A stretch of DNA of 64,000 nt from Pseudolabrys sp963742345 (lineage in GTDB: Bacteria; Pseudomonadota; Alphaproteobacteria; Rhizobiales; Xanthobacteraceae), in NCBI GenBank assembly GCA_963742345.1, contig CAVULO010000004.1, forward strand, positions 186,001 through 250,000. The letters are read 5' to 3'. Both the position numbers and the translations under genes were made by a program. Each line of letters opens with the position of its first letter. Position 1 is the stretch's first letter. The notes under the pieces are model-generated. The model had not been told where the DNA came from and did no database searches. It saw only the letters and a list, made by a program, of their open reading frames with translations. This document shows, piece after piece, positions 1-14,044 of this stretch.

Positions 1-1
1 T

Positions 2-751
<750 letters not shown>

Positions 752-931
752 GCTTTTTCGAGGTTCGACAGCAAACTGCGCGAAATGGCGGAAGGCAAGT
801 AGCCGGACGACGGCATCGCCCGGTGAATGTCGGCCTCCTGGTGACCGGGCCTGGCCCTAAAGCTGTGCGTTACTGACATTTTTTGCCGAAGCTTCGCGAC
901 GTGGACACAATTTAGCGGCAACTATCGGGGT

Positions 932-2273
932 ATGGCGCGTCCGCGCACTTCCCCGCAGCCGGAAGTTCCCGGCCTCGCCGCTCGAAGAATTGCCGCCGAT
1001 ATTCTCGACGGTGTTCTGCGGCGGCGAATTGCGCTCGACGAGCTCCTCTCAGGGAAAAACGCGCATCCGGGCCTGCCCGCGCTCGCTGACCGGGACCGCG
1101 CCTTGACGCGACGGCTCGCGGCCACCGTATTGCGGCGGCTCGGCAACCTCCGCCATCTGGTTGGCGGATTTCTTGAAAAAGGATTTCCCTCCGACGCGCC
1201 GCGCGCCGAAACGATCATGTTGCTTGGCGCAGCACAAATACTCTGGCTCGAAGTTCCCGATCACGCCGCCGTCGATCTTTCGGTGCGGCTGGCGCAAGCC
1301 GATCGCCGCGCTGCGCGCTACGCCGGTCTCGTCAACGCTGTACTTCGTCGTGTGGCACAGAACGGCGTAGCGGTGCCGGCCGATGACGTTTCGCGTGACA
1401 CGCCGGAATGGCTGCTCAAACGCTGGAGCAAGACCTATGGCGCCGCCACCGCGCGCGCGATTGCAGCCGCCAATAGCCACGAGCCGGCACTCGATCTCAC
1501 AGTTAAGCGGGACGCAGAATCCTGGGCCGAGCGGCTGCGCGGTCGCGTGCTGCCCACAGGCACTGTACGCACGCTCGCACACGGCGCGATTTCGCTGCTG
1601 CCGGGATTTTCCGAAGGCGCCTGGTGGGTGCAGGACGCCGCCGCCGCGCTGCCCGCACACCTTTTCGGCGACATGCGGGGAATGAACGTTGCCGACCTGT
1701 GCGCAGCACCCGGCGGCAAAACTGCACAGCTCGCGTTTGCCGGCGCAAATGTTACTGCCGTCGATCGCTCGCCCGGCGCGGCTTAACCGACTGCGCGAGA
1801 ATCTCGCACGCCTCTCTCTCGGCGCCGAAATTGTCGCGGTCGACGCATTGGAGTGGCAGGCCGGACCATTCGACGCGGTGTTGCTCGATGCGCCCTGCTC
1901 ATCCACCGGCACCATCCGTCGTCATCCCGACGTACCTTGGCTCAAGAGCGAAGCTGATCTCTCGGTACTCACGTCATTGCAGCAGCGGCTGCTCGATCGC
2001 GCGGTGGAGCTGCTCAAGCCGGGCGCGACCTTCATCTATTGCGTCTGCTCACTGGAGCCTGAGGAGGGCGAGAACCAGATCGCGGCTCTGCTCGCGCGTG
2101 ATCCTCGCATTGTGCGCAAACCGATTGCGGCGCAGGATGTGTTCGGTCTCGGAGAATTCGTCACCATCGATGGCGACTTGCGCACGCTGCCTCTACACCT
2201 GCCCGATCCCGACCCACGTTGGGGCGGGCTCGATGGCTTTTATGCTGCACGCCTCACCCGAAAAACAGCGTAG
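932..2273 (+). CDS. rsmB: 16S rRNA m5C967 methyltransferase RsmB (one frameshift)
   Basis: RsmB uses S-adenosylmethionine to methylate C967 of 16S rRNA. An N-terminal NusB-like helical domain (residues about 15-145) precedes a Rossmann methyltransferase domain with the SAM loop DLCAAPGGKTAQLAF. The two catalytic cysteine motifs are LDAPCSSTG and YCVCSLEPEEGENQ. The first frame stops after AVDRSPGAA, and the protein resumes one frame later at ARLNRLRENL. One extra G near 1774-1777 accounts for this. Every motif survives on both sides, so a consensus error is more likely than a pseudogene. Downstream comes the heparinase-family gene, then purH on the same strand. Confidence 0.9.
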
Positions 2274-2375
2274 TCCGCTGTTCGGACCGACATATTGGCC
2301 CTTTCCCGACCCTTCGCTATCGTGTGGCCCGCGCGCGCAGACGGGAACGCACGGCAGGGGACGAGCACTTTGATC

Positions 2376-4133
2376 ATGCGGGTTTCGGTGGCGGAGCGGG
2401 CCAGGCTCTCCGTGCTGATCGGGCGCCGTGCATTTCGCAGTCTGATTGGCCGGATCAACGCCCATCCCCTGGTTCGTTGGCGGTTTGCCTCGACCAAGAC
2501 CGACAGGCTGGTCATCGCGCCGCAGGACCTGCGCACCGCCGACGCCACCCGCGCCAGTGAAATCTACGCAGGCCGCTTTGCCTTCGCCGGCAAGGTGGTG
2601 ATCTGCGACCGCAGGTCGCCCTTTGAAATGACGCCACCGTCGGATGAGTGGGCCGTTACTTTGCTCGGTTTCGTCTGGTTGCGCCACTTGCGTGCCGCCG
2701 ACTCCGCCATCACTCGCGCCAATGCCCGCTCACTGATCGACGACTGGATTAACGTCCAAGGTGGCTGGCATTCGATCGGCTGGCGCCCTGACATTCTCTC
2801 ACGCCGCGTGATCTGCTGGCTCAGCCAGGCACCATTTGTATTGCAGGATGCCGATGCGCGCTTCTATCGTCGCTTCATCCGCAGTCTGTCGCGGCAGGTA
2901 AGCTATCTACGTCACACGCTAAACGAGTCGCGCGACGGCTTGCCACGCCTGCAGGCGGTGATCGCACTCAACTATGCGACGCTTTGCATGCAGGGACAGT
3001 CGGGACACCTGCGCACCAATGTACGCCGACTGATCGATGAACTTCGTAAACAAATCTTGCCTGATGGCGGACATGTCAGCCGCAATCCTGGGGCGCTGAT
3101 TGAATTGCTGGCTGACCTGTTGCCACTGCGCCAATTGTTTTCCGCGCGGCAATTGCAATCGCCACAAGCCCTCAACAACGCGATCGACCGCATCATGCCG
3201 ATGTTGCGGTTTCTTCAGGCACGGCGACGGAAATTTCGCGCAATTCAACGGCATGGGGCCGACGCCGGTCGATCTGCTGGCGACCGTGCTCGCCTATGAC
3301 GATGCGCGCGGAACACCGGTGTCGAATGCACCGCACTCCGGCTATCAGCGCATCGACGCCGGGCAGACCGCACTTTTGATGGATACCGGGCGGCCTCCGC
3401 CGGTGGTTTTAAGCCAGGAAGCCCATGCCAGCTGCTTGTCGTTTGAACTGTCCTGGAAACAGCACAGACTGGTGATCAATTGCGGCTTGCCGGCGGTGAA
3501 TAAAGAAAATTGGCGACAGGTCGCGCGCGCAACGTCTGCGCATTCAACGGTCACTCTCAATGATCGCTCGTCGTGCCGCTTCCTCGAATCCGGCGCGGTC
3601 CGGACGATTGTTTGGTGGCACGCCGATCATTGCCGGGCCGACACGATGTGCATATCGAGAGGGAGCCCGGCGGAGTGACGTTGCGCGCGTCCCATGACGG
3701 CTATGCCAGCGACTGCGGCGTCATACATAGCCGCGCGATCCGGCTCAGCCCCGACGGACGCGCCCTCGACGGTGAGGATACTTCACGCCATCGGATGGCG
3801 GAGCATTTTCCTGCCGAGCGCCGGTGACGAGTTCGCTATCCGCTTCCATCTGCATCCGGCGATCAAGGCGAGCCGTCTGGCAGACGGCCGCGGGGTCATC
3901 CTGTTGCTGCATGACCGCGAGCTGTGGACCTTCGCGACCTTGGCCGAGGCGGTAGACCTTGAGGAAAGCGTGTTCCTGGCCGGCTCGGATGGCCCGCGCC
4001 GCACGGTGCAGATCGTGATTTATGGCCGTGTGGGCCAAGCAAGCGGGCGGTGCGCTGGAGCTTCCGTCACACACCACCGGCGGCGCCTGGCTCACGACCG
4101 GACCGGGCGTATGAGCCGGAATTGCCGCTGTGA
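2376..4133 (+). CDS. Heparinase II/III family protein (several frameshifts)
   Basis: The pieces together give about 580 residues of a heparinase II/III-like polysaccharide lyase-family protein, common between rsmB and purH in Rhizobiales. An N-terminal alpha-helical toroid-like region (for example PQDLRTADATRASEIYAGRF, and WRPDILSRRVICWLSQAP) precedes a beta-sheet domain (LAYDDARGTPVSNAPHSGYQ, HSTVTLNDRSSCRFLESG, DEFAIRFHLHPAIKASRLAD). The frame changes near 3220, 3610, 3645 and 3815 by +1, and near 4045 by one missing base. The corrected C-terminus ends in PELPL at a TGA. ATG 2376 is chosen because similarity begins there; an in-frame TTG lies at 2295. The substrate in these bacteria is unknown and a glycosaminoglycan is unlikely. 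Confidence 0.8.
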
Positions 4134-4214
4134 GCCGATGTTTGTGGATGCCCTCACTGAGGGATGGCATTCGCGAATACACTTTCGCCCGCTTCATATG
4201 CTAGCTCGTGCGCC

Positions 4215-5812
<1,598 letters not shown>

Positions 5813-5828
5813 CAACGGCCGCTAACAA

Positions 5829-8800
5829 TCAGTGCCGCGCCAGATCGCCCAGCAGGCTTGCCGCTACCGACAGCTTTGACAGCGTGAGCCCGGAACCGGC
5901 GATTTCGTGAATGGCCGAACGAATTCGTTCGACTTCCGCCTGTCGCGGACGCACCCATTCTTCCACGGCACCGGCGCCAGCGTGGCCGTTACCCACCATG
6001 GCGGCGGTCAGCCGCCGTTCGGCATCGCCTATGGAATCGAGAGCGCGATCGAGCGCGAGACGGTCGAAATAGTCCGACACCACAATATTCGGTACGGCAC
6101 TGGCGACGCGGTCGAGCTGGAAGAAGGCTTCGGTGGCGAAATAGGTCGCGGTTACTTCATTCACTGGCTTGCCGGCGCGATCCGCCACCAGCGCAATATC
6201 AGGCGCGGCCTTAAGTACGACGAGACTACCGATGCGGCGCGCCAGCGATTCCGGAACGCCCGCCTTGGTCAAGCTCCGCAATTCGCGCATCACGCGCACT
6301 GGCCGCCGATTTCGACAGTGCATTGTCGAGCGCGGCCGCGACCTGTGCAATGCCGTCGCGGTAGTGGCCTATTATTTTTTCCAGGCCTTGTTTGAGATCT
6401 ACGTTGCGCAAGAACCAAACCAGCCGATCAAGCAATAGATCCTGTACAGCGGCGTAAAGATCGAGCTGGACCTTGCCGGAAATCTTGTTATCGAGCACGT
6501 CGATCTCGCTGTTGAGTTCGATCAAATCATAGCTGTTGCGGACTGCTGCAAAGGCAGCGGCGATCGATGATGACGAAGCACCGGTTTGATCGGCAATGCG
6601 CACGATAAGGGTAGCGCCGCCGCGGTTGATCATCGAATTTGTCAGTTGTGTCGCGATGATCTCGCGCCGCAGCCGGTGTGCGTGCAGCGCGTCCGGATAA
6701 CGCTTTGACATTTCCCTGGGAAAATAGCGTCCGAGCTCGCGGCCAAGGTAGGGGTCGTCCGGCACCGTACTATCGAGCAACTCGCTGTAGAGCGCGAGCT
6801 TTGCATAGGCGAGCAGCACCGCAAGTTCCGGCCGCGTTAGCGCGACGTTGCGTTTTCGCCGCTCGGCGATTGCCATTTCGTCGGGCAGGAACTCCACACC
6901 ACGATCGAGCTCGCCGCGCATTTCAAGCGTCTGCATAAGGCGCTGCTGGAACCCGAGGTCCTCGAGTCCACGTCGCTGCGCCAAGGAGAGTGCGAGCGTC
7001 TGCTGGTAGTTGTTCCGCAATACCAGCTGCGCCACCTCGTCGGTCATCTCGGCGAGAAACACGTTGCGTGCCTCCATCGTGAGTGCGCCGGCGCGGACAG
7101 GCTTGCTGAGCGCTATCTTGATATTCACCTCGACATCAGACGTATTGACGCCGGCGGAATTGTCGATCGCGTCGGTGTTGAGCCTGATGCCACGCTGGGC
7201 CGCCTCAATACGGCCGCGTTGGGTCATGCCGAGATTGGCGCCTTCGCCTATCACTTTGCAGTTAAGATCGGCACCGGCGACGCGAATTGCATCGTTGGCG
7301 CGGTCACCTGCTGCATCGTCGGTTTCGCTCGAGGCTCGGATGTAGGTACCGATGCCTCCAAAGAACAAAAGATCGACGTGCGCCTTCAGGATAGCTTTCA
7401 TCAACTCCTGGGGCGTCACGGATTCTCCGACGCCAAACAGCTTGCGCACCTCTTCGCTCGGCCGGATTTCCTTCGACGATCGCGGGTAAATGCCACCTCC
7501 TTTGGAGATCAACCCTTTGTCGTAGTCTTGCCAGCTTGAGCGAGGTAAGCCGAACAACCGCTTGCGCTCGGCAAAACTCGTTTTCGGATCGGGATTCGGA
7601 TCGACGAAAATATCGCGGTGGTCGAAAGCGGCGAGCAGCCTGATCGTATCTTCGCGTAACATGCCGTTGCCGAATACGTCGCCAGACATGTCGCCGACAC
7701 CGACCACGTTGAATGGCGTCTTGGCGATATCGGTGTCCATTTCGCGGAAATGGCGTTTCACCGCCTCCCAGGCACCGCGCGCGGTGATGCCCATGGCCTT
7801 GTGGTCGTAGCCGGCAGAGCCGCCCGATGCGAAAGCGTCGCCGAGCCAATAGTCATGCTCGACTGAAATCGCGTTGGCGATATCGGAGAAGGTCGCAGTG
7901 CCCTTGTCGGCCGCGACCACGAGATAGGGGTCGTCGCCTTCGTGACGCACCACGTGCGCGGGCGGAACGATTGCGCCGTCCGGGCCGATATTGTCGGTGA
8001 TGTCGAGCAGGGTCGAAATGAACAGTTTGTAGGTCGCGACACCTTCGGCCTGCACGATCTCTCGCGTGGCGCCCTTCGGCATCAATTTGGGAACGAAGCC
8101 ACCCTTGGCGCCGACCGGCACGATCACCGCGTTCTTGACCTGCTGCGCTTTCACCAGTCCGAGAATTTCGGTGCGGAAATCCTGTGGCCGGTCCGACCAG
8201 CGGATCCCGCCGCGCGCCACTTTGCCGAAGCGCATGTGCACGCCTTCCACGCGCGGCGAGTAGACGAATATCTCGTAGAGCGGACGTGGTAGCGGCAAGT
8301 CGGTGAGTTTGCGGCTCTCGAATTTGACCGAGATCAGCGGCTTCAGCTGACCATCTTTATCGGTCTCGAAAAAATTCGTGCGAATTGCCGACTGCACAGC
8401 ATTGACGAAACGCCGCAGGATGCGGTCCTCGTCCAGACTCTCGACCTTCTGCAATTCCTCTTCGATACGCGCGACAATCGCGCTCTGGTCTTCGTCACGC
8501 GCCCGTCTTCTTGCGCGGATCAAAGCGGGCATGAAACAATTCGACGATATTGGCTGCAATGCCGGCATGCTTGACCAGTGTCGCCCACATGTAGTCCTGC
8601 GAAAAGGGCACGCGAACTTGTCGCAGAAAGCGCGAAAGCGTGCGGATCAGCGCAACATCGCGCCAGGCCAGCCCACCGTGGAGCGTCAGCGCGTTGTAGC
8701 CGTCGTTCTCGGCAGCGTTCCTCATCACCATGAGGAAGGCCGATTCAAGCCGCGCCTTGCCGCTGTCGAGATCGATCATGCCCGCCGTCGGCACGTTCCA

Positions 8801-10646
8801 GCAGCATGTCGTGGAACCAGACGCCGGCGCCGCCTTGAGGCTCGATGTGATAGGTACGCTCGTCCACAACGCGAAAGCCCATGTTTTCCAGCACCGGCAC
8901 GCGCTCGGAGAGTGGCAACGGCCGCGCAAAAGTCCACACTTTCAGGCCGACCGCGCGCTGCTCCTCCTCAAGCCGGTGATGGAAGTCGACGCCGAGCGGT
9001 CGTTGTTCTGAAAGGCCCTCGATCACGCGAATGTCGCCGGCCGCGACCGTGGGCGCATAAGCCTCATGGAATCCTTCGGAGAATGCGTCGCGGTAACGAT
9101 TAAAGAGCACACGCGCTTTGTCCGGCGGATTGACCAGCGCCAACGCTCTGAGTGAGTCCATCGCTCCAGGTGCGAATGATGGCCGCAACTTCGTGTTCGA
9201 GCGTCTCGCGTCGTACTACGGGCAGTCGCGCCACCGGAGCGGCCGATGATGAAATGGACGCGGACGAGAGGTCCCTCATCCGGGAAAAACGGGTAGAAAG
9301 CCGAGACGCGTCCAATAAAGGCGCTCGCCAGGTACGTGCCGATTTTTAGTCGGATATGGCTGTCGTAGCGTTCGCGCGGAACGAATACCAACACCGACAC
9401 AAAACGGTCGAAACGGTCGCGTCTCGCCAGCACGCGCACGCGCGGCCGCTCGTCAAGTTGCAGGATCGCGAGCGCGAAGCGATAGAGCGTGTCTTCGTCG
9501 ATCTGGAACAATTCGTCGCGCGGATAGTGCTCCAGCACGTTGGCGAGCGCCTTGCCGGAGTGACTGCTCGGGTCGAATCCGGCACGTTGCTCGACCGCCG
9601 CGATCTTGCGGCGCAGATACGGAATGCTATGCGCCGCACGCGTATAAGCGGTAGAGGTGAACAGTCCGATGATGCGATGCTCGCCAATGAGATTGCCGGC
9701 CGCATCGAAACGCTTCACGCCGATATAATCGAGGTAGACGCGCCTGTGCACGCGAGCGTGGATGTTCGCCTTGGCGATGATCAGGGGACGCGGTTCCTTG
9801 AGAAAGGCCATGATCTCCGGCGTAATCTCCAGGAGTTCAGTACCGCGTCGAAGAACGCGCAGCTCGCGCGAGCGCATGATGCCGAGCGCGCTTTCAAAAT
9901 CCGGTTCGAGTGACTGCCCGTCGACACGGTAGTCGCGCACGCCGAGAAAGGTGAAATTGTCGGCCAGAAGCCATTGCAGAAACTGAATTGCTTCCGCGAT
10001 CTCATCTACTCGCAAGGGCGGTGGATTGGTCTTGAGCTCAGCCACAATGCCGTTGACGCGGTCGAGCATGGCGCGCCAGTCCTGCACCGCCAGCTGCACC
10101 TCGCTGAGTACGATTTGCAGCGCAGCGCACGACTTCGTCGCGTGCCGCATCGTCCGCGATCGGCGCAAGATGAATGTGAATAAAGCTCTCACGCTTTCCT
10201 TCAGCGGCGTCGGGAGCGTCAAGCGCGAGCAGCTTGCTGCCCTTACGTCGCACGTTGAACATAGGGTGTGCGACCAGGCCCACCTCAAGACGGCGATCTG
10301 TAATTTCGCCCATCACCGAATCGACCAGAAACGGCATATCGTCGTTGATGATCTCGATCACTGAAGTCGTCTTGCGATCGCCGGAGACGGCGAGTGGCAC
10401 AGTCTCGCAACGAATTTTCGGCGCGCCGGGCGCCCGCTCCGCAATGAAATCGTAGGCTCGCTCCGCTAACGCGACGATATCATCAGCGCCGTAGCGCACC
10501 ACATCCTCCGGCACGGAGCGGCCATAAAGCTGCGCGATGAACGTGACAGGGATGTCGCGCCGCCGCAGGGCCAGCGCTGCACTCGCCTGCTCGATCAAAG
10601 CGCGGGCGGCGCTTTCCTCCCCACTGGCGGGAAGCTCAACGGCCAT
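5829..10646 (-). CDS. gdhB: NAD-specific glutamate dehydrogenase, large ~180 kDa type (several frameshifts)
   Basis: This is the large NAD-dependent glutamate dehydrogenase, about 1,600 residues, which oxidatively deaminates glutamate to 2-oxoglutarate and ammonium. The N-terminal third holds ACT-like regulatory sequence (VIEIINDDMPFLVDSVMGEI). The catalytic core includes VARGGIRWSDRPQDFRTEIL, VPVGAKGGFVPK and the nucleotide-binding part with GVGDMSGDVFGNGML, followed by the family's helical C-terminal domain. The gene is broken by frame changes near 10125, 9235, 9160, 8785, 8540 and 6290, but the pieces are collinear and complete. It converges with purH, whose stop is 16 bp away. Its role fits with the ammonium-sensing block at 20-24 kb. 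Confidence 0.93.
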
Positions 10647-10891
10647 GGAACCTCGTACTTCTGGAGAGAATCGGTCGAGGCGTATTCGAGGCTTTCACAT
10701 TCTGTGCGGACGCGTCGAGAGCAACACACCATTTGGTGACGCATTGGCGACAGCGGCACAAAAAGCTGTCCGCTCAACTTATTAACTGTCTGAAATGAAA
10801 GGTAAAACAACCGCCGGCGGCTCATATCGCGTGCACTCATAACATTGTAGTCTGGCCCGGGGTAAGCAATGAAATAAGGGGCGGGGGGATA

Positions 10892-11659
10892 ATGCCTAAG
10901 GCCAATAAGTCAGCCAAAGCCGCGAACAGGGCGGCGGTTGCAAAATCGAATAAAGACAAACCGCTTTTGCGCGCCATCAAGGGCGGCAAAGCCGCGCCTG
11001 CAAAAACGCCGTCCTTAAAGGCTGCCGCCGCCAAGCCCGCGCTTAACAGGCCGGCGATGAAGCCGATCCCGCTCAAACCGGTTCCGGCGGTGGCCGACGA
11101 TGTCCCCGTTATCGGGCTGAATCTCGAAGCCGCGAAGCTGTCGCCGGCGATGGCTGCCTATTTCAAGAAGTGCCAGGAGAGGCTCGGTTTCGTGCCGAAC
11201 GTGCTCCTGGCTTACGCGTTCGACATGGCGAAGCTGGAAACGTTTGTCGCGATGTACAACGATCTGATGCTGGGCGACTCCGGTCTCTCCAAGCTCGAAC
11301 GCGAGATGATTGCGGTGGCGGTGTCCTCGCAAAACCGCTGCTATTACTGCCTGACCGCGCATGGCGCGGCGGTACGCCAATATTCCGGTAATCCGCTGCT
11401 CGGGGAGCATCTCGTAATGAATTATCGCGTGGCGCGGCTGAACAAACGCCAGCGCGCCATGCTCGACTTCGCCGTCAAACTCACTGCCGCACCATGGAGC
11501 GTGGAGGAAGGCGACCGAGAACGGTTACGGCGCGTCGGTTTTACCGACCGGAATATCTGGGATATTTCGGCGGTGGCCGGTTTTTTCAACATGTCGAACC
11601 GCGTGGCATCGGCCACCGATATGCGGCCGAACACTGCTTATCACGGCCAGGCGCGATAG
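10892..11659 (+). CDS. Carboxymuconolactone decarboxylase / AhpD-like peroxidase-related protein with basic N-terminal tail
   Basis: Residues about 75-255 form an AhpD-like domain (peroxidase-related subfamily). It has the redox pair and nearby histidine in NRCYYCLTAHGAAVRQ, and the second conserved block FFNMSNRVASATDM. The first 65 residues are a Lys/Ala/Pro-rich tail resembling histone H1-like sequence, which is not part of the usual fold. The family handles peroxides through a Cys-X-X-Cys site; the true substrate is not evident. ATG 10892 follows a purine-rich GGGGCGGGGGGAT stretch that can act as ribosome binding site. The gene is divergent from the glutamate dehydrogenase gene across a 245-bp gap in which I saw no recognisable gene. 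Confidence 0.82.
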   Translation: MPKANKSAKAANRAAVAKSNKDKPLLRAIKGGKAAPAKTPSLKAAAAKPALNRPAMKPIPLKPVPAVADDVPVIGLNLEAAKLSPAMAAYFKKCQERLGFVPNVLLAYAFDMAKLETFVAMYNDLMLGDSGLSKLEREMIAVAVSSQNRCYYCLTAHGAAVRQYSGNPLLGEHLVMNYRVARLNKRQRAMLDFAVKLTAAPWSVEEGDRERLRRVGFTDRNIWDISAVAGFFNMSNRVASATDMRPNTAYHGQAR

Positions 11660-11677
11660 TGCCGTTCGCTATCCATC

Positions 11678-11767
11678 GTCATGGCCGGGCTTGTCCCGGT
11701 CATCAACGACTTTATTTTGCTGCACTTGAATGAAGACGTGGATGCCCGGCACAAGGCCGGGCATGAC
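11678..11767. repeat. Imperfect inverted repeat of the Bradyrhizobium-type intergenic palindrome
   Basis: The left arm (11678-11708, beginning GTCATGGCCGGGCTTGTCCC) and right arm (11737-11767, ending GCCGGGCATGAC) are near reverse complements, about 26 of 31 positions by hand. They are separated by an AT-richer 28-bp loop. GTCATGGCCGGGCTTG...CCCGGGCATGAC palindromes of this kind are scattered between genes in Bradyrhizobium and relatives. An ATG inside the left arm could be mistaken for the ggt start. Confidence 0.75.
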
Positions 11768-11776
11768 AATTTCAAA

Positions 11777-13501
11777 ATGATCCGTTCTCATCTGATCCCC
11801 TTCGCCGTCGCGCTCGTCATTGGCGCCAGCGCTGTTGTCTCAGCCCAGGTCGCTCCGGTTTCTCATGCACCGGCGATCGCGCCCGCGCAGGCTGTTCTCG
11901 CGCACAACGGGATGGTCGTGGCACAGGAGCAACGCGCTGCCCGCATCGGCGTGGAGATTCTCGACCGCGGCGGCAATGCCGTCGACGCCGCGGTAGCGGT
12001 CGGTTTCACGCTCGCGGTCACATATCCGCGTGCCGGCAATATCGGCGGCGGCGGCTTCATGGTGATCCATCTCGCCAGAGGCAACCACGATGTCGCCATC
12101 GATTACCGTGAGGCCGCACCGGCTGCGGCGAGCGAGACCATGTTTGTCGATTCGAAGGGCAATCCAGATCCGGCGAAATCACGCGACAGCGCGCTCTCCG
12201 TCGGCGTGCCCGGCACCGTCGCTGGCCTGGCGCTAGCCCATGCTAAATACGGCTCAGGAAAGCTCACGCTCGCCGAGCTGATCGCGCCGGCGATCGATCT
12301 CGCGGAGAAAGGCTTTCAAGTCGAGGACGATCTCGCCGACTCCCTTCCGCAGGCCCGCGAACGGCTCAAGCGTTGGCCGGCGACAACTGCGATTTTCTTC
12401 AATAGCGACCGTCCAATGCAGGAAGGCGAACGGCTCATCCAGTTTGATCTCGCCGATACGCTGAGAGCAATCGCGAAGGATGGCCCGCCTGCTTTTTATC
12501 AAGGTCACACCGCTGCACAAATCGCCGCCGCTGTTGTCAAGGCGGGCGGCATCATGAGCAAGGACGACCTTGCAAATTATCGCGCGATCGAGCGCGCCGT
12601 CGTGCGCGGCCGCTATCGCGGCTACGATATTATCTCCGTTCCGCCACCATCTTCCGGCGGGGTGCATCTCATCGAGATGCTCAACATCCTTGAAGGTTAC
12701 GATCTGGCCAAGCTCAGCCGCGAGGAATTGTTTCACGACATGATAGAAGCGATGAAGCGCGCCTATGCGGACCGCGCTGTCTTCATGGGTGACCCCGGCG
12801 CAGTGAAAATCCCGGCGGCCGGTTTGACCTCAAAGACATATGCGGCGTCGCTGCGCGCACAGATTGGCGACCGCGCCACACCGTCAGCCGACATCCACTC
12901 GGGCACGCCAGCTGAATTTGAGGGTCGCAACACAACGCACTTCTCGGTGGTCGATCGTGATGGCAACGCAGTGTCGAACACCTACACGCTGAATTTTTCG
13001 TACGGTCTTGGCCTCGTCGCTGAGGGTACCGGCGTGCTGCTTAACAATGAGCTTGACGATTTCACCTCCAAACCCGGTACGGCGAATGCGTATGGTCTGA
13101 TGGGCTACAATGCCAACCTGCCGGGGCCAGGCAAGCGCCCGCTGTCATCTATGACGCCGACCATTGTCCTGAAGGACGGTAGTCCGTTCCTGATCACCGG
13201 TTCGCCCGGCGGCAGTCGCATCATCAGTGCGGTGCTACAGGTGATCGTGCATGCGATCGACTTTCATATGCCGATTGGGCGCGCGGTGAGCGCGCCCCGC
13301 CTCCATCAGCAATGGCAACCGGATGAGGTCTACGTTGAGGCGGGATTTGCGCCGGAGGTGCTCGAGGCGCTGGCCAAGCGCGGCCACAAAATCGTGCCAA
13401 CGCAGCCGCACACCTCGGCCAATTCCATTGAAGTCACGGCGGACGGGTATGTGGGGGCCGCCGACCGGCGCACCCGAGGCTCGCTGGCGGCGGGATATTG
13501 A
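11777..13501 (+). CDS. ggt: Gamma-glutamyltransferase, periplasmic
   Basis: This enzyme cleaves the gamma-glutamyl bond of glutathione and related peptides in the periplasm, and is made as a proenzyme that cuts itself into two subunits. ATG 11777 gives a clear signal peptide (hydrophobic LIPFAVALVIGASAVVSAQ); the in-frame ATG at 11681 lies in a repeat and is rejected. The large subunit includes AGNIGGGGFMVIHL and SVGVPGTVAGLALAH. Self-cleavage is expected before the threonine of GRNTTHFSVVDRDGN, which becomes the catalytic nucleophile. GSPGGSRIISAVLQV forms part of the gamma-glutamyl pocket. The length of 574 residues is normal. The next gene is a convergent tRNA. Confidence 0.93.
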   Translation: MIRSHLIPFAVALVIGASAVVSAQVAPVSHAPAIAPAQAVLAHNGMVVAQEQRAARIGVEILDRGGNAVDAAVAVGFTLAVTYPRAGNIGGGGFMVIHLARGNHDVAIDYREAAPAAASETMFVDSKGNPDPAKSRDSALSVGVPGTVAGLALAHAKYGSGKLTLAELIAPAIDLAEKGFQVEDDLADSLPQARERLKRWPATTAIFFNSDRPMQEGERLIQFDLADTLRAIAKDGPPAFYQGHTAAQIAAAVVKAGGIMSKDDLANYRAIERAVVRGRYRGYDIISVPPPSSGGVHLIEMLNILEGYDLAKLSREELFHDMIEAMKRAYADRAVFMGDPGAVKIPAAGLTSKTYAASLRAQIGDRATPSADIHSGTPAEFEGRNTTHFSVVDRDGNAVSNTYTLNFSYGLGLVAEGTGVLLNNELDDFTSKPGTANAYGLMGYNANLPGPGKRPLSSMTPTIVLKDGSPFLITGSPGGSRIISAVLQVIVHAIDFHMPIGRAVSAPRLHQQWQPDEVYVEAGFAPEVLEALAKRGHKIVPTQPHTSANSIEVTADGYVGAADRRTRGSLAAGY

Positions 13502-13551
13502 GGTGTCGCCGGAACCCCGCCCCGAAAAACTCAGCCCTCGCGCTTAAGTAT

Positions 13552-13626
<75 letters not shown>

Positions 13627-13736
13627 ATCCGTTAGATATTTGGCCGAAAAGCGCTATCGGCCGCCAAGGCCGATCCTATAGCCAAAAGGGGAGCCTAAAA
13701 GCAACCATGGCGACCCGCGGCGCTTTAAGACCAAGC

Positions 13737-13985
13737 TTAATTCTTGCGGTGCGGGCGTGATTTGACCATCTCGCCCTGCCAGCGAGGGTTCGGATTGCAA
13801 AAGCCGCGGAACCCGGCAACGACAGTCAGACGGCATTCCTCAAAAGTACGAAACTGACAGTCTTCCGAAAGATCGCTGCCAAAATTGCGGAGCGCGCACC
13901 AAGGCCCTTCGCTAGCTCGCGCCGAAACGGGATTGGCCAGTTGAAGCGCGGCGAAAACCCCGATCACCAGAATAATACGCAGCAT
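13737..13985 (-). CDS. DUF3551 family small secreted protein
   Basis: This 82-residue protein has an N-terminal signal peptide (LRIILVIGVFAALQLANPVSARA). A short cysteine-containing body follows: GPWCALRNFG, SEDCQFRTFEEC, GFCNPNPRW. This is the DUF3551 pattern, a small family very common and multi-copy in Bradyrhizobium-like genomes. The four cysteines suggest two disulfides in the periplasm. No function is known. It stands alone between the tRNA gene and the divergent prolyl-tRNA deacylase. Confidence 0.82.
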   Translation of the reverse strand: MLRIILVIGVFAALQLANPVSARASEGPWCALRNFGSDLSEDCQFRTFEECRLTVVAGFRGFCNPNPRWQGEMVKSRPHRKN

Positions 13986-14044
13986 ATTCAGCCTCTTTGG
14001 TTCTCCGGTAATACTAACACCCCGCTCGCTGGACTATTGCCCGC

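Noticed and set aside
11681..11776. In-frame ATG giving ggt a 32-residue N-terminal extension
   Set aside because: The ATG lies inside a palindromic intergenic repeat, and the signal peptide begins at 11777, so the upstream codons are not protein-coding.
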